From positions 31,141,158 to 31,205,157 of the forward strand of contig NC_054084.1 in NCBI RefSeq assembly GCF_017562075.2: a stretch of 64,000 nucleotides of DNA. Reading direction: 5' to 3'. This document shows positions 46,375-57,969 of the stretch, piece by piece. How positions within the stretch are numbered: position 1 is the stretch's first letter; each line of letters starts with the position of its first letter. Position numbers and translations under genes: made by a program. The notes beneath the pieces are model-generated. The model saw only the letters and a list, made by a program, of their open reading frames with translations. It was not told where the DNA came from and searched no databases. This DNA comes from Anopheles merus. Lineage: Eukaryota > Arthropoda > Insecta > Diptera > Culicidae.

Positions 46375-49129
46375 TTAATCAACCGACATCTTTTCGCCCG
46401 TGGTGGCGCCCGTTCCCTGCTGCGATGACTGCTGCTGGTCGCCACCGCCCTCCTTGTCTTCCGACTCCACCGGCAGCTCCAGCACCTTCGGTCCGTACAG
46501 CAGCACATAGGCGCAGTGCCAATCGCCACCGCCGGACAGCTTCAGGATCGATTCCTGATCCACCGGCGACACGTGATCGTCGTTGAACATAATCCACTGA
46601 TCGTCCTTGTGCCTCACCCAGCCGACGTAATGCCCCGACGAGCTCGACCGTCCCTGGTGCGTTAGCACGGCCTGCAGTGTGTAATATCCACTGTTGTTAC
46701 TGCCCAGATCTGTGGAAAAATGGAAGCAAAAGAGCTGTATTAAACTGCCACCACACGCTTCCTCGCTCATTGCATTACCATCCTCGAAGCAGTACGGTTG
46801 GGGAACAGTCTTGGGTTTCTCCTTTTCCAGCTCGGCCTTCGATTTGTTCTTGCCCTTGAGCGTACGCTCGACCTCCGCGTTTGCAATCTCGTTGAATTTG
46901 GTGCGCATCGGGGTCAGCTTTTCCTGCAGCTCGGGCGTGCACAGCTCGTACGCGTCGAACTCGATCGGGAACTTGATGTCCTTCAGCACCTTCGCATTGA
47001 TGCCCTCCTTGCCCTTGTACTGGAACCGGACGAACTGGACCGTCAGGTAGGCCGGCAGACGGCTGATCAGCGACTAGAAGAAAACGAATGGCATTTGTTT
47101 AGATTACTTTTAAATCATTCCTCCAAGAGGATCTTTTTGTGCATTCCACATTACACTACAATATTAAATCCAATTACAAACACGGTTTTTTTCTTGAAAA
47201 TTTTATTTCTGAAAAGTACCCGACTTTCCTTTAGGAGACTCTCTCTCTTTCACGCTTCCTCTTACTTAACCCTCTTCTGTTCTGGGAGGGGGTGTTGTGT
47301 GCTATAATTCAAAAGCGCAATCAGGAAACGTTCCCGCAAAAGAACCATACAATCACACCATACGTTCCTGTGCCACCCCCGCCCGCTTCGTACCTGCTCT
47401 GCATTACTTTCAATATTATTACACGATCGTAATTTAAACACATATAGAGGGCGCGACGCTTTTGCTTAAGAATGGGGAGTTCATATTTTCAAAAATTATT
47501 AAAAAAAAAGGTAATAATAGATGGAAAAATTCGAAAAAAAGTGTTGCATTGCAATAGATAATATGCATTAAATGATGATGATGATGATGATTACGATGAG
47601 GATAATGAAATGAGTTCTGCGTTACAAAAGGTAGCGGCGCGCTGGATGCGTGTGTCTTATATCCCTATATTGTCTGATTGCAAAATGAAATTTCTTTTTG
47701 TTTAATTAGCTCCTATTTGTTGGTGTGTTTGTGTGTATACCATTTTGTGTGTGCGCACTAACTAAAGTATAGTAAAACCAAAAGAAAACAAAAAAAAACA
47801 ATATACACATTCGCGCTTTTCACGGAAAGAATATGCGATGAGGACTCTACCTCCTCTGCTCAGATGGCTGCTTCTACTGCTTGTTTGTTTGTTTGTTTTG
47901 CTATGTACATACTTTCGTGTTTCCCTGCTCTATCTGTCTTCCCCTTTTTGCGTCTAATCTACCGTACGTACACACATCATCTTCATACTATTCTGTGTCG
48001 TGGATACATTAGCTTTCATTTTTTTGTACATAAAACAAATCTTTCTTGATGAATGTCTGCTTCCCTCTCGCTGTTGCTCCCTTCCTCCCCCACGCTCGTA
48101 CGACGGTTCGTTTCTTATCGATGGTTTTTCTTTTGTTTGTTAGTTTTTACCTTACACAAATATACACATGCACATCTAAATATAATCGGGGATTTCGCTT
48201 TCTCTCTCTTTCTGTTGTTTTGCTATTTCTCTGGATGCTTTTTCTCATCCCCCCTTTCCTGGCGCGATGGAGACAACAGTGCTAGGCAACAACTGCCTGT
48301 CTGCCTACTGCTACTTTGATCTCTAGGATGAATCTCGCACAACGCACAAGGTGGAAGGTGCGCATTGTGAACATTTGTGCTTGTACCTGTACTGCACGCA
48401 CACGGCCTGGCCTAGCAGTTTGTCGCCTCTTTCTTTTCCGTTTCATCCCGCAAATGGGTTGCGCGGGAGGTAGGTAGTTAGGTAGGTAGGTTTGGTAAGG
48501 AATAAAGATTGTGTATGTACAAGGGAAAGTTGGAATTCTTAAAAAAAGAAAGAGACTTATCCTTACACACTAAAAATGACTGTATCGCACGCTCTGCTCC
48601 TCGCTTGCTCTCTTTGCCTACCCCGCCCCAAGATGCCGGCCGCTAACGGGATCCGCGTAGCGTGCAAATAATTTTGGGATTTCCCAAGAGTGCCCCCAAC
48701 CACAACAAAATGCACATCTCTCTATTTCCTTGTACTCTATAATCCTACAAAGGGGGGTTTGTTGCACACACAACAGTACTTAAACTGTTCGAGGATAGAT
48801 AATCACCCAAACCCTTCTCCCGCTCCTGTTCACAAACTGAAAGTGGCTGCGTGGTAGCATCAAACCACATTCAAACACGCGCCTACTAGAGGATGATGAT
48901 GCGTGCGTGTTGGTGTGCGCAACGCAATGCGCATTGAAAGCTTAAAGTTTTTTGCAACGGCTTTTTTGTTATCCTCTTCTAGTGAATGAACGATCATGGG
49001 GCAATATTTGTTTCCTTCGCTACTGGCTTGCTCCCGGCTACTGGTTGTGATCCTCAATACCCTTCTATCACAATTGTTTTGTTACCACTGTTGCTATCTC
49101 GTTCGCGTGTCCTCGTTCAAATTCGACTG

Positions 49130-49222
<93 letters not shown>

Positions 49223-52200
49223 CTTTCTTTCTCTCTAGTAAGTCCTAGCGCGCACCGAGCGCTTATCAAACACAATAAATGGCAAAATGTGCGTGTGCAT
49301 CAACAATCGCGACTGTGCACCACTGCCTCCCTCTCTCCCTCTTCGCTCAAGCGCACTCTTCTCTTCCACCCGTTCCCCTCCCCACGTTACGTTTAATCCG
49401 TGTAGAGAATGTACTGCGACGCATCGTTGTCAATCTCGACCGATTCCATCTTGACGAAGGCTTGCGGCGGCAGGATGGTGTTGCCCGCGCCCGAATGATG
49501 CGGCGAAGAGGCGGCGGCCGCCTGTGCCACGCTCTGGTGTCGGCTGCTACTGCCCCCGCCGCCGCTGCTGCCACTGCTGCTGTTGCGCTTCGCCTTCGCG
49601 TGCGTCAGAATGTGAGATTTGAGGTTGGTCGACTGGGCGAACTTCTTGTTGCAGCCGTCGAACGGGCAGACGTACGGCCGGTCACCGGTGTGTATCCGCA
49701 CGTGCGTCCGCAGGTTGAAGTCGAGCGAGAACCGCTTGCCGCAGCCCTCGAACGTACACTGGAATGGTTTCTCGCCCGTGTGCACCAGCTGGTGGCGCTT
49801 CAGCTTCGAGCTCTCCACGAACGATTTGCCGCACTCGGCGCACACGTGCACCCGCGGCCCGTGCGTGTGCAGGTGCTTGCGCATCGCCGAGTTGTCCCGG
49901 AACATCTTCGTGCAGCCCTTGTGCGGACAGGCAATGTTGCGATCGGACACGTCCGAGGATGACCGTCCGCCGCCACCGCCACCGCCGCCCCCGCTGCTGC
50001 CACCGTCCCCACCGAGTATCATGCCGGGGCCGTCCGGGGACGCCGCCAGCAGCAAGCTGGATGCGCTGGAGGACAGCTTGACACTGCCGATGCCCCCACT
50101 GCCGCCTTTCGATTTGTGGGACGGGCGGGTGAACTCGCTCAGCTGCTTCGGGTCGGACAGATCGATGCCCGGCATGCTGTCGCAGCTGTCCGGCGTGATC
50201 TTCTTGCCCGTCATGTACTCCGTGTAGTCCGGGTCGATCTCCGGGTTCGAGCCGTCGTCGTCGTCCGTGCCGGACGCCCACATCGTCACGCTGAACTCGC
50301 CCTCCATCGTTTTGATCTGCACCTGCTTCTGCTCCCACCGGCGCCGCTTGTGATTCACGTCCAGCTGCTCCACCGCCGTCAGCCCGTGATGATGGTGGCT
50401 GCCGCTGTTGTGATGGTGCACGTTGCCATCGTTCGCCCGGATGCGGTTCATCATGCCGCCGCCGCCGCTGCGCGACTGCTTGAGCGATTTGCGCTTGCGG
50501 GACGACGGGCCCGGCGTGGTCGTCGCCGACTCGATGTAGATTTCGTTCTCCAGATTGATGTCGCCGTACACGCACAGCGCGTCGCCGGACGAATCGAGCA
50601 CCTCCTCGTGCACCGCCTGCCCAATGTCCGGCTCGTGCTGCAGTATCTCCTCGTCGTCGTCCCCCGGGTGCCCGAGATGGTGGTGATGATGGTGATGGTG
50701 ATGGTGATGGTGCCCCATCAGCCCTCCCTGCGAGTCTTCCGTCTCGCACGTCACCTCCTCGTAGTGGCCGTCCACCCCGCCGTACTGGTCGTAGTCGATC
50801 TCCGCCCCGAACCCGGCACTGCCGTCCACCTCCTCCACGATGTTCGCGTCCGGCACCTCCACCTCAGACATGATGTTATCGTGCTGATGATGGTGCGAGT
50901 GATGCAGATGATGATGGGAGGACATCATCAGTAGCTCCTCCAGTGGGTCGACGTACCACTGCACTTTCCCGTCGTAAGCCCGGCCCGTAAACCGGTGCAC
51001 CGCACTCCAGCTTCACACACACACGCACACACACGCCCGCACCCCCACGGAGTGGCCTTGCTATCTCCTCCTTCGAGCTGGACCCTTTTGTTCGAAGGTA
51101 CCACAGTGTCCTTCGTACGCACCGACACACACACTAGCACACACAACGGTGGAACGGCATGAACTCGCACGTACGCACGCACACACGCGCACAATAAACA
51201 AAAGCGGTGGTTGGTGTCGTGTGGCTTTAATCCTTTATTCTTTTGCCACACACGCACACACGCACGCACGCACACAATGGGCTCCTGGCTGGGTGACGAA
51301 GAGCCTGATGGTGGGGAGGCAAGCGACGACAGCTGCTGACCGTGCAGGGGTTTTCCTTTGTGTGCTGCGTTTGTATGCGTGTGATCCTTTGCTGCTTGTG
51401 TAGTGGTGGTAGTAGTAGTGGTTGCTTGGCGTGTGTAATCGTTGGCAGCGCTGTGTGTTTTTTTGTGCCTCGTAACTTCGTCCTTTTCGGTTTGCTCAAA
51501 CACACACACACACACACACACTCACTTTGATGTCCCAACAAAACGCCACTATTTTAGCATGCGGGCGATGCGGGAAAAAGAAAACACACAAGAACTCGTT
51601 CTATTCCTGGTTGTGCCGCCGGCGTTTAAAGAATTATTTTTAGTTCTTCCGATGCGCCCGATGACAACATCCTCACACACGTCGCGCGCTTCCTCCGGGT
51701 TCGCTCTAGTTAGTGCCCCGAGGGGATTCGTGTGCGATGCGCCTCCGCTGCCGCTTGCAGGTTGTTGTGAATGCACCAAACAGGGGGAGAAGAATGTTGA
51801 GCTTTTCACCGAATGCGCCTCTATTGCTTTATTTCACTGCGTTAGAACGGTATGCCGCACCACACAACACAACACACACTTTCCGTTTCGTCGCTTGTGT
51901 GTAAATGCGTACGTATATGTGTTTGTGTGAAGAATCCCCAGTTGTACGTTTAAAGCTCCGCAACGAGAGCCAGGGGGAATCCTTTCAACTGTCCGCTGCT
52001 ACTCCGCATACCGTGTATTGTTCCGAACGACACACGAACCATCCGCTTGTGGCGTATCAAAATAGGGAACTGGGATGCAGCACGCGAAACAAACATTGGC
52101 GCATTTCCTTCTTTGCCGTTCTGTGCTAATGTTGCCCTGCCTGCCTGCAGCTGTGCTGTGCAGTGTTTGCCTCTGCTCGTCGAGATGAATAGGCGCACGC

Positions 52201-55002
52201 ACACCAACGCACACCAACGAGAACACTTCTTCGCTTGCTTTTTTTTTTGCTATTTCGATCCGTTCCGCTTGGCTTTTCACGCAGTGGGGTGTGCTTCCGC
52301 AGATTGTCCCACGGCACACCACTCTGACCACTTTCGCACCGTTTACCGTTCGATTTCCCACTCGCCGACACGAAACACGCTTCCGACGATCCGCAAAATT
52401 GCCCGTGCTAAACCCGTGAATGCTGACAAATATTCACGTTTCCAAAATAAAGATGGCTGCCGCACACACGACGGGGTAGAATTTGTTCCTCGCGAGAAGA
52501 CAGGGAAAAAATGAGTGCGTCTGTTCGCTCGCTCGGGCGAAAATGCCCCCTCGACGCGGTTTCGCCCGGCCTGTCGGGCGCTAGAGCGGGACGGCATCGT
52601 TCGATGTTCGAAACTGCACGAACGATTGGCGGCAGTGTTTTGGTTGCTTTAATAGGCAACATTGCAATTTAAAACGTGCTTTATTTAGCTGCTTTTGTTA
52701 TAAAAAATCACAAAAGTAAAATATTTATTAATTTGTGGCGCAATAGCGCGAATTCGCGACAAAGTTGCACCACATTACACGCAACGAGCACAACAAATTG
52801 GGCTACCTCTGCATGTCTCGCTCTACCCGCGACGTCCCACATTTCGAATTCAATATGGCGGACGCGGTACGAATGCATGTTCGAATTCAATATGGCTTCA
52901 TGTTTTGAAAATACACCTCCTACGGGCCCAGCGTCGTGAGGTCATTGTTTTTCTACAATTTTGAGCGCATAAATTGCGACAATTATGTTACGAGCCGTGC
53001 CCAATCGAAACCGGCCCAGCACTGACACTCAGTGCGAATGTGCTAGTCATGCTGCACATGGATTCGCGTACCGTATTTTCAATACGCCGGATCGCGAGGG
53101 GGGTTTTTCCCCGTTCCGCCCCCTGAGGGGTGAACAAGAAAAAAAAAACACGAAAGGGGACGCATGTTTTGTTTGTTTGCATACAAATGCGGAATATGCG
53201 CTCCGGTACGTATGTGTGTGTATGCTTGACAGTGAAAGAGATGGTTTTTTCTCTTCTTTTGTTGGCGAAAACAAAATCGAACGAAAACAACCGCAAAGAA
53301 AAACGCGTATGCTTCAAGATTTGAGTTTTTCGAGCAGTTTTTCAAAATATTTAAATTTGTATATGGCACGATGAAAAAAAAAAAAACACTTACCGTTTTC
53401 GAATAAACAGCATCACGCCCAAGGGAGGGAGACATTTTAGTCAGCTGTTCCTTCAATCTCTGCAATTAAATCGCAACAAAATGCATCGACATTCGGTAAA
53501 TACGCTTTGAAATTAGTACGAACGTGTTAAAACCTTGGCCGACCGACAACACCTACCAATCGCAATCCGGAGTGCATGTATTTCACCTCGGTGGAAATGA
53601 AGCAGCTGAGCTGCAGAAAATTTTCTTTCGATTTGCTCGCCGGCTCATCCTCCGCCTCGGTACACTTCATCTCCACGTCGAACGTGCCACCGAACCATTG
53701 ATCGATGAACGAGCTGGAAATGGCAAAAAAAAACGGGAATCTTGGTGTGAAACTACTCCTCCCGTTTAGGTTCCTGCAGCGCGCCTCATACCTGTGCTTC
53801 ACGCTCTGCTCGGGGGCAAGCTTCTGGGCCGGCAGCTTCTGCTGTAGCATCTTCAGCAGCTCGGACCAGCACTCGTTCGCGTCCTGCTGCCGGTACGTGC
53901 CGTTCTCGCCCGTCTGCGAAAAGTTCGGGAACGCGATGTGCAACCGCTGCAGAAACAGGACCGGCGTGATCGAATCGTTCCGGCGCTCCATGTCCTCGAA
54001 CAGGTTCTTCATCGACATGGTAATGGCCTGCGGGGAGGCGAGCCCCGCCAGCCCCGACGCACCGCCCGCCTCTTCCTTGTATTCCTTCAGCGCTTCGCGC
54101 AGCTCGCGCACCGATCGGAGGCACTGCAGCGTTGCGTTCATGTAGCACGTGTTGCCCAGATTCACTAAACCGGCCGGAGTATCGAACTGTGTATGTGAAG
54201 AAAGGAAACCAAATATAAGAAAACCTAAACCTCACTTCATGCCCTGCGCCAAATTCACTTACGGCCGTCGCTAGCTCGTTCTCGTTCATATCCTCTATGA
54301 ATTTCGGCTTTTCCACCGGCTCCTGGGGCACTTCTTCCTTTGTGCCGAGCAGCAGCAGAGTGGCGCCCTAAAAGTGTAAAGTGCAGTCGGCAGGTTAGGA
54401 GCATGGTCAGGGGTTCAGCACTCAACTCTACATCGTACATTCTTGATCGGCATGTTCCACTCCTCATCCTTCAGGCTAATGCCTTTGCAGAGCACCTTTT
54501 GTCGGTCCGGCTGGACACCGGTCAGGGCGAACAGCTGGGCTTTGAACAGCATCGGCTCCTCGTCCGTGTTGACCTCAATGTTTTTGAAGCTTTCCTTTCC
54601 CCATTTCACGTTCACTGCAAACAAACAAAGCAAAGCACAGCATCCCAGCTCAGCCAAACATGCTTAATCATGGTTGTTTTCGTTGTCCGCACACACGGCC
54701 AACAAAGACAATGAGCGAAGGCCACCAATGGGGCAAACGGAACCCCGCAGGAAGCGATTTTTCCGCCGCAGATTTGTCTTTCACGATGATTTTATGTGAG
54801 CACAAGCTCGTTCTAAAACTGCTATTTATTTATTTTAACTGTTTTCCCGAGTTTATCATCACCATAACCTCAATTGCGTGAACTGTCATCAGTCGAAAGG
54901 CAGATAGGACCTTTCGGGCTGAAAGTCGGCTTCGGAAGGTTTTTGGACGGCTCGGCGGCAACAACCCCCGGGAGGGACACACTCACCCGTAAATGAAGGC
55001 AT
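46375..55002 (-). CDS. Usp14: Ubiquitin-specific protease 14 (USP14/Ubp6)
   Basis: Eight exons: 55002..54987, 54614..54439, 54367..54263, 54186..53792, 53713..53557, 53459..53394, 47073..46779 and 46709..46375. Phases agree and encode 514 residues. Family role: proteasome-bound deubiquitinase that trims ubiquitin chains at the 19S particle. The N-terminal ubiquitin-like domain (VNVKWGKESFKNIEVN... to ~80) docks it to the proteasome. The USP Cys box is GLVNLGNTCYMNATLQC, with catalytic Cys113. QQDANECW and KCTEAEDE follow. The His box is SSSGHYVGWVRHKDDQW, and it ends SGGGDWHCAYVLLYGPK. The tail is Gly/Gln-rich. The exon-2 donor (AAT|GTACGA) is weak but gives the family-conserved KNGATLLLLG junction. 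The sixth intron, 6.3 kb, holds a YY1 gene on the same strand. Confidence 0.93.
47190..49392 (-). other. Probable YY1 3' UTR inside the USP14 intron
   Basis: No coding frame is supported. A minus-strand AATAAA at 47202-47207 could end the YY1 mRNA. The stretch contains an ATG/GAT repeat near 47570-47590 and a long CT array at about 49132-49236. Confidence 0.35.
49132..49236. repeat. CT microsatellite, ~100 bp
   Basis: A nearly perfect CT array with one TCTTCT break, about 150 bp beyond the YY1 stop codon. On the YY1 mRNA it would read as a GA tract. Confidence 0.95.
49393..50928 (-). CDS. YY1: YY1 / pleiohomeotic-type zinc-finger protein nested in USP14
   Basis: A single open exon gives 511 residues from the first ATG (MMSSHHHLHH). 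Family role: DNA-binding anchor of Polycomb PhoRC; also an activator or repressor at GCCAT sites. Visible features: His-rich N-terminus; an H10 run; acidic blocks; the spacer WEQKQVQIKTMEGEFSVTMW; the REPO Polycomb-recruitment motif PGIDLSDPKQLSEF (~250-265); and four C2H2 fingers (~329-443) nearly identical to vertebrate YY1 (CPHKGCTKMFRDNSAMRKHL, CAECGKSFVESSKLKRH, CTFEGCGKRFSLDFNLRTH, CPFDGCNKKFAQSTNLKSH). The tail is Ser/Gly/Ala-rich. The open frame extends upstream without an ATG, so an extra 5' coding exon is possible. The gene lies on the same strand as USP14, inside its largest intron. Confidence 0.93.
   Translation of the reverse strand: MMSSHHHLHHSHHHQHDNIMSEVEVPDANIVEEVDGSAGFGAEIDYDQYGGVDGHYEEVTCETEDSQGGLMGHHHHHHHHHHHHLGHPGDDDEEILQHEPDIGQAVHEEVLDSSGDALCVYGDINLENEIYIESATTTPGPSSRKRKSLKQSRSGGGGMMNRIRANDGNVHHHNSGSHHHHGLTAVEQLDVNHKRRRWEQKQVQIKTMEGEFSVTMWASGTDDDDGSNPEIDPDYTEYMTGKKITPDSCDSMPGIDLSDPKQLSEFTRPSHKSKGGSGGIGSVKLSSSASSLLLAASPDGPGMILGGDGGSSGGGGGGGGGRSSSDVSDRNIACPHKGCTKMFRDNSAMRKHLHTHGPRVHVCAECGKSFVESSKLKRHQLVHTGEKPFQCTFEGCGKRFSLDFNLRTHVRIHTGDRPYVCPFDGCNKKFAQSTNLKSHILTHAKAKRNSSSGSSGGGGSSSRHQSVAQAAAASSPHHSGAGNTILPPQAFVKMESVEIDNDASQYILYTD
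50929..53393 (-). promoter_or_regulatory. YY1 5' region with YY1-type sites, in the USP14 intron
   Basis: CA-rich DNA to ~52.2 kb may be 5' UTR or an intron. AANATGGC cores occur at 52450-52457 (AAGATGGC, followed by TGCC), 52852-52859 and 52889-52896. The last two are each the end of an identical 17-mer, TTCGAATTCAATATGGC. No exon of another gene is supported here. Confidence 0.45.
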
Positions 55003-55516
55003 TTTTTCTAACGTTTTCCCGCTGGCAGGTGTGAAAAAATTTAGGCGACAAAAGTTGAGCACAGAGTTTTGCAAACAAACCCAACCGAATTACTTTGATC
55101 CGACGACAGCAAACTGGTTTTATGATGACACAAAGGCTAGGCAGGCTGCAGGTCCGGCTACACGGTGCACCATTCGGCGCAGGTTGACATTTGCGGAGCG
55201 AAATCCAAATTTGCGTTGCGAAAATGGGAAAGTGTGCAAACAATAAGAAAAGTAAAATTAAATGATGCTTTTTTTATATATAAATTATTTGACATAGTAG
55301 TTGGGCTGCAATTTAGTTTACAACTGGTAAATTTAATCTAAAATACCGTATATTAGCGTGGAAGCAGCCCTGCCCAAAACGTCAACATGCTTTTCCATGT
55401 AAGCGCGCCTTTATCTTTTCCGACCAACTCATTGGGCTCACTTGGTAAACAACAACAAAACGGTGCGCGTGCCTAGCGGTTGGAGTTTGTTTCGTTTCGC
55501 TCGCTGTCGCTTCAAA
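55003..55516. promoter_or_regulatory. Bidirectional promoter, USP14 / ZAD zinc-finger gene 4
   Basis: 514 bp between divergent start codons. GTTGACATTTG lies near 55183 and TTTGACAT near 55287. No TATA box near either start is evident; the AT run at 55266-55285 is a weak candidate. Confidence 0.45.
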
Positions 55517-57969
55517 ATGCGTCCCAAGCACTGTCGAATATGTTACAAACCGGATAACGACGATCTGATCTCGGTGCGGCTAAAGCAGGACGATGTTTCC
55601 ATCGAGGAGATGATTCTGTCCCTCACCGGCATCTCCGTGACGTGCGATCGTCGTTTGCCGCAAAACATTTGCCTCGATTGCTTGGATCGGTTGAAGGTGG
55701 CGTACGGGCTTCGGCAGCAGTGCATCCGGACGAACGATTGGCTGTGCGAGGAGCTGTTAGAGTAAGTGAAATAACAATTGTTGTGCTGGTTAAAGTTCTT
55801 TAAATACGATGCTTGTTGCTTTTTTTTAGATCCAAAACGGATGTTAAGGTGCAATGTAAAGCAGAAACGACAGATGCACCTCACTCCAAAGAACCGTCAG
55901 AGGTGGATAATGGAGATGAAGAAATGGTACCGAAAGCGATCGCCATTGAAGTCTCCGATTTACCTGGAGAAGAAAATGGACAAGCATCAAGTAATGAGCG
56001 TGGGCAGTCAGACCATAGCGATGACGAGTGTAACGCTTCTCACGATAATATCGATGGACAAACGGAAAGCGAAACTGCAGAATGTCTCGAAATGGTGGAA
56101 GAACTTGAAGAAGAAGCATCTTCTCTCCAGCAGCTTGAGATAGAGATTGATACCGGAGAAAACGAATGCGATACAAAAGAGGTCTACCTGCTGTCAGAAT
56201 CAAGCTCCAGCGAGGAAGAACTGAGGATAGAAATGATTCCAAGCGAAGAATCGACCGTTGACGTCGAGATGGATTTAGACGATGTTACTACCGAAGAGCA
56301 GAACGATGAGGAGTGGGAGCAACAAACGACTGAAAACTCGCCCCAGCAAGCACAAACAACGAATCTACAGCGAGCAATGTGTCGTATTTCGGAGCCCAAT
56401 TTACACACACTCTCAGTGGAACAGGGATACTCCATCGTGGAACTGCGCCATCACCGTTGCTGCTGCTGTACGGATTTTTTCCCCTCCGAGGAAGAGCTCA
56501 GCGAGCATTTGCAGAGACGGGGAAGTAGCGCGGATGCAAAGAGTCAACCCGACCCTACCGCCCGGTACGTTTGTGAGTACTGTGGCAAACAGTTTAAGCT
56601 TTGGTTGGTCTACATCTGCCACAAGCGTTTGCGAGAACAGCGTCAGTTTTACCAATGCCAACTGTGCCTCGTGCTGCTCGACTCGGCCACGCGCATGATA
56701 TCGCACATGCTCATGTCGGAACAGCACGCAAACTATTTCAAACTACCGCGGGAAAGTATCGCAGATCGGTATACATCGATCGCACTGCCCGGGGAACGTT
56801 GCTGCTGCTGTAAGAAGTATTTCGATCGGAGCGAAAAACGGCTCGAGCACGTGCAGCTTGCGCATCGCTCAAGTGCGCACGATGCGGCGAGCAATCTACC
56901 CTACGTTTGCGATGCGTGTGGTCGAAAATTTAGAAGTAAGGAGCGGCTGAACGACCATCTCCAGTACACGGTGGACGTTAGGCAGCATTACTGCAAGCAG
57001 TGCGACTTTCAAACGTTCAACCCGAGACGCATGGAGCTGCACCTGTACAGTGGCATTCATCGGGAAATGGGGCTGCCGGCGGCAATCGAGCTAAAGCCTC
57101 TCAAAAACAGCTTACCGAAGGGAGGCCGGTTGCAGTACTGTTGCTTCCAGGGATGTGGCAAACCATTCCCCCACCAGGAAGCGTTGCAGCAACACATTCA
57201 AGCGGAACATCTGCAAACGCTAGCGGACCAGAAGGCTGAAGCGGGCCGCATTAGCAGGGTGATAAATCCGGAACATTGTCACGAATGCATCAATTGCGGT
57301 GTAATATTTAAAAGTGCGTCTGCGCTGCACGCCCACCAAACGACCGCAACGCAACGCAACCGCCAAGCGTACGTCTGCTCCGTGTGTGGTGTGCGCAAGC
57401 GAACCCGCACCGATCTGGCCGTGCACGAGCGGGCGGCACACACCGGCGAACGACCCTTCGCGTGCGAACACTGCGACAAAACGTTTGCGTCGAAGAAAAC
57501 GCTCGCATCGCACCGGCTCTGCCACACGCCCGGACAGTATGCGTGCGAACTGTGCGGGGGGAAGTTCAACCGCAAGGAGCATCTGACCCGCCATACCCTG
57601 CTGAAGCACGGGACGGCCACCATTCCGTGCGAGGTGTGCGGGAAAATGTTTAAAACCCGCGCCACGCTAACCAACCACATGGTGTCGCATACGGGCGAGA
57701 AGCGGTTCCAGTGCCGGATGGAGGGGTGCGACAAGCGGTACGGGACGGTGGGCGATCGGCGCCGGCACGAGATGTCGGTCCACACGCAGGAACGGCCCCA
57801 TCCGTGCGTGTACTGCGACGCAACGTTCGTGCGGAAGCGCCAGCTGACGATACACGAGCGGCGGCACAGGGGCGAGAAGCCGTTCGTGTGTCCGGACTGT
57901 GGGAAGGACTTCATCGATGGGTATCCGCTGCGGGTGCACCGACGGGGCGGGTGTAAGGGCAAGCTCTGA
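55517..57969 (+). CDS. ZAD C2H2 zinc-finger protein 4
   Basis: Exons 55517..55761 and 55830..57969 (68-bp phase-2 intron just after the ZAD) encode 794 residues. The ZAD has ligand pairs CRIC (residues 6-9) and CLDC (~54-57), with the helix ending RLKVAYGLRQQC. A ~200-residue acidic Glu/Asp/Ser linker follows. From residue ~290 come three copies of the three-finger module (RCCCC, RCCCC, and the C-x4-C variant CCFQGC), each with a middle finger lacking its second His (for example CEYC...HKRLREQRQFYQC). Then six or more canonical C2H2 fingers with TGERP/TGEKR linkers. Unlike genes 1-3 there is no intron inside the ZAD; its only intron matches the second one of gene 1. It is likely a nuclear DNA-binding protein; targets are unknown. 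Confidence 0.9.

Noticed and set aside
49619..50934. Plus-strand frames of 200-270 codons over the YY1 gene
   Set aside because: They are shadows of the YY1 exon; the Arg/Val/His composition arises from antisense reading.
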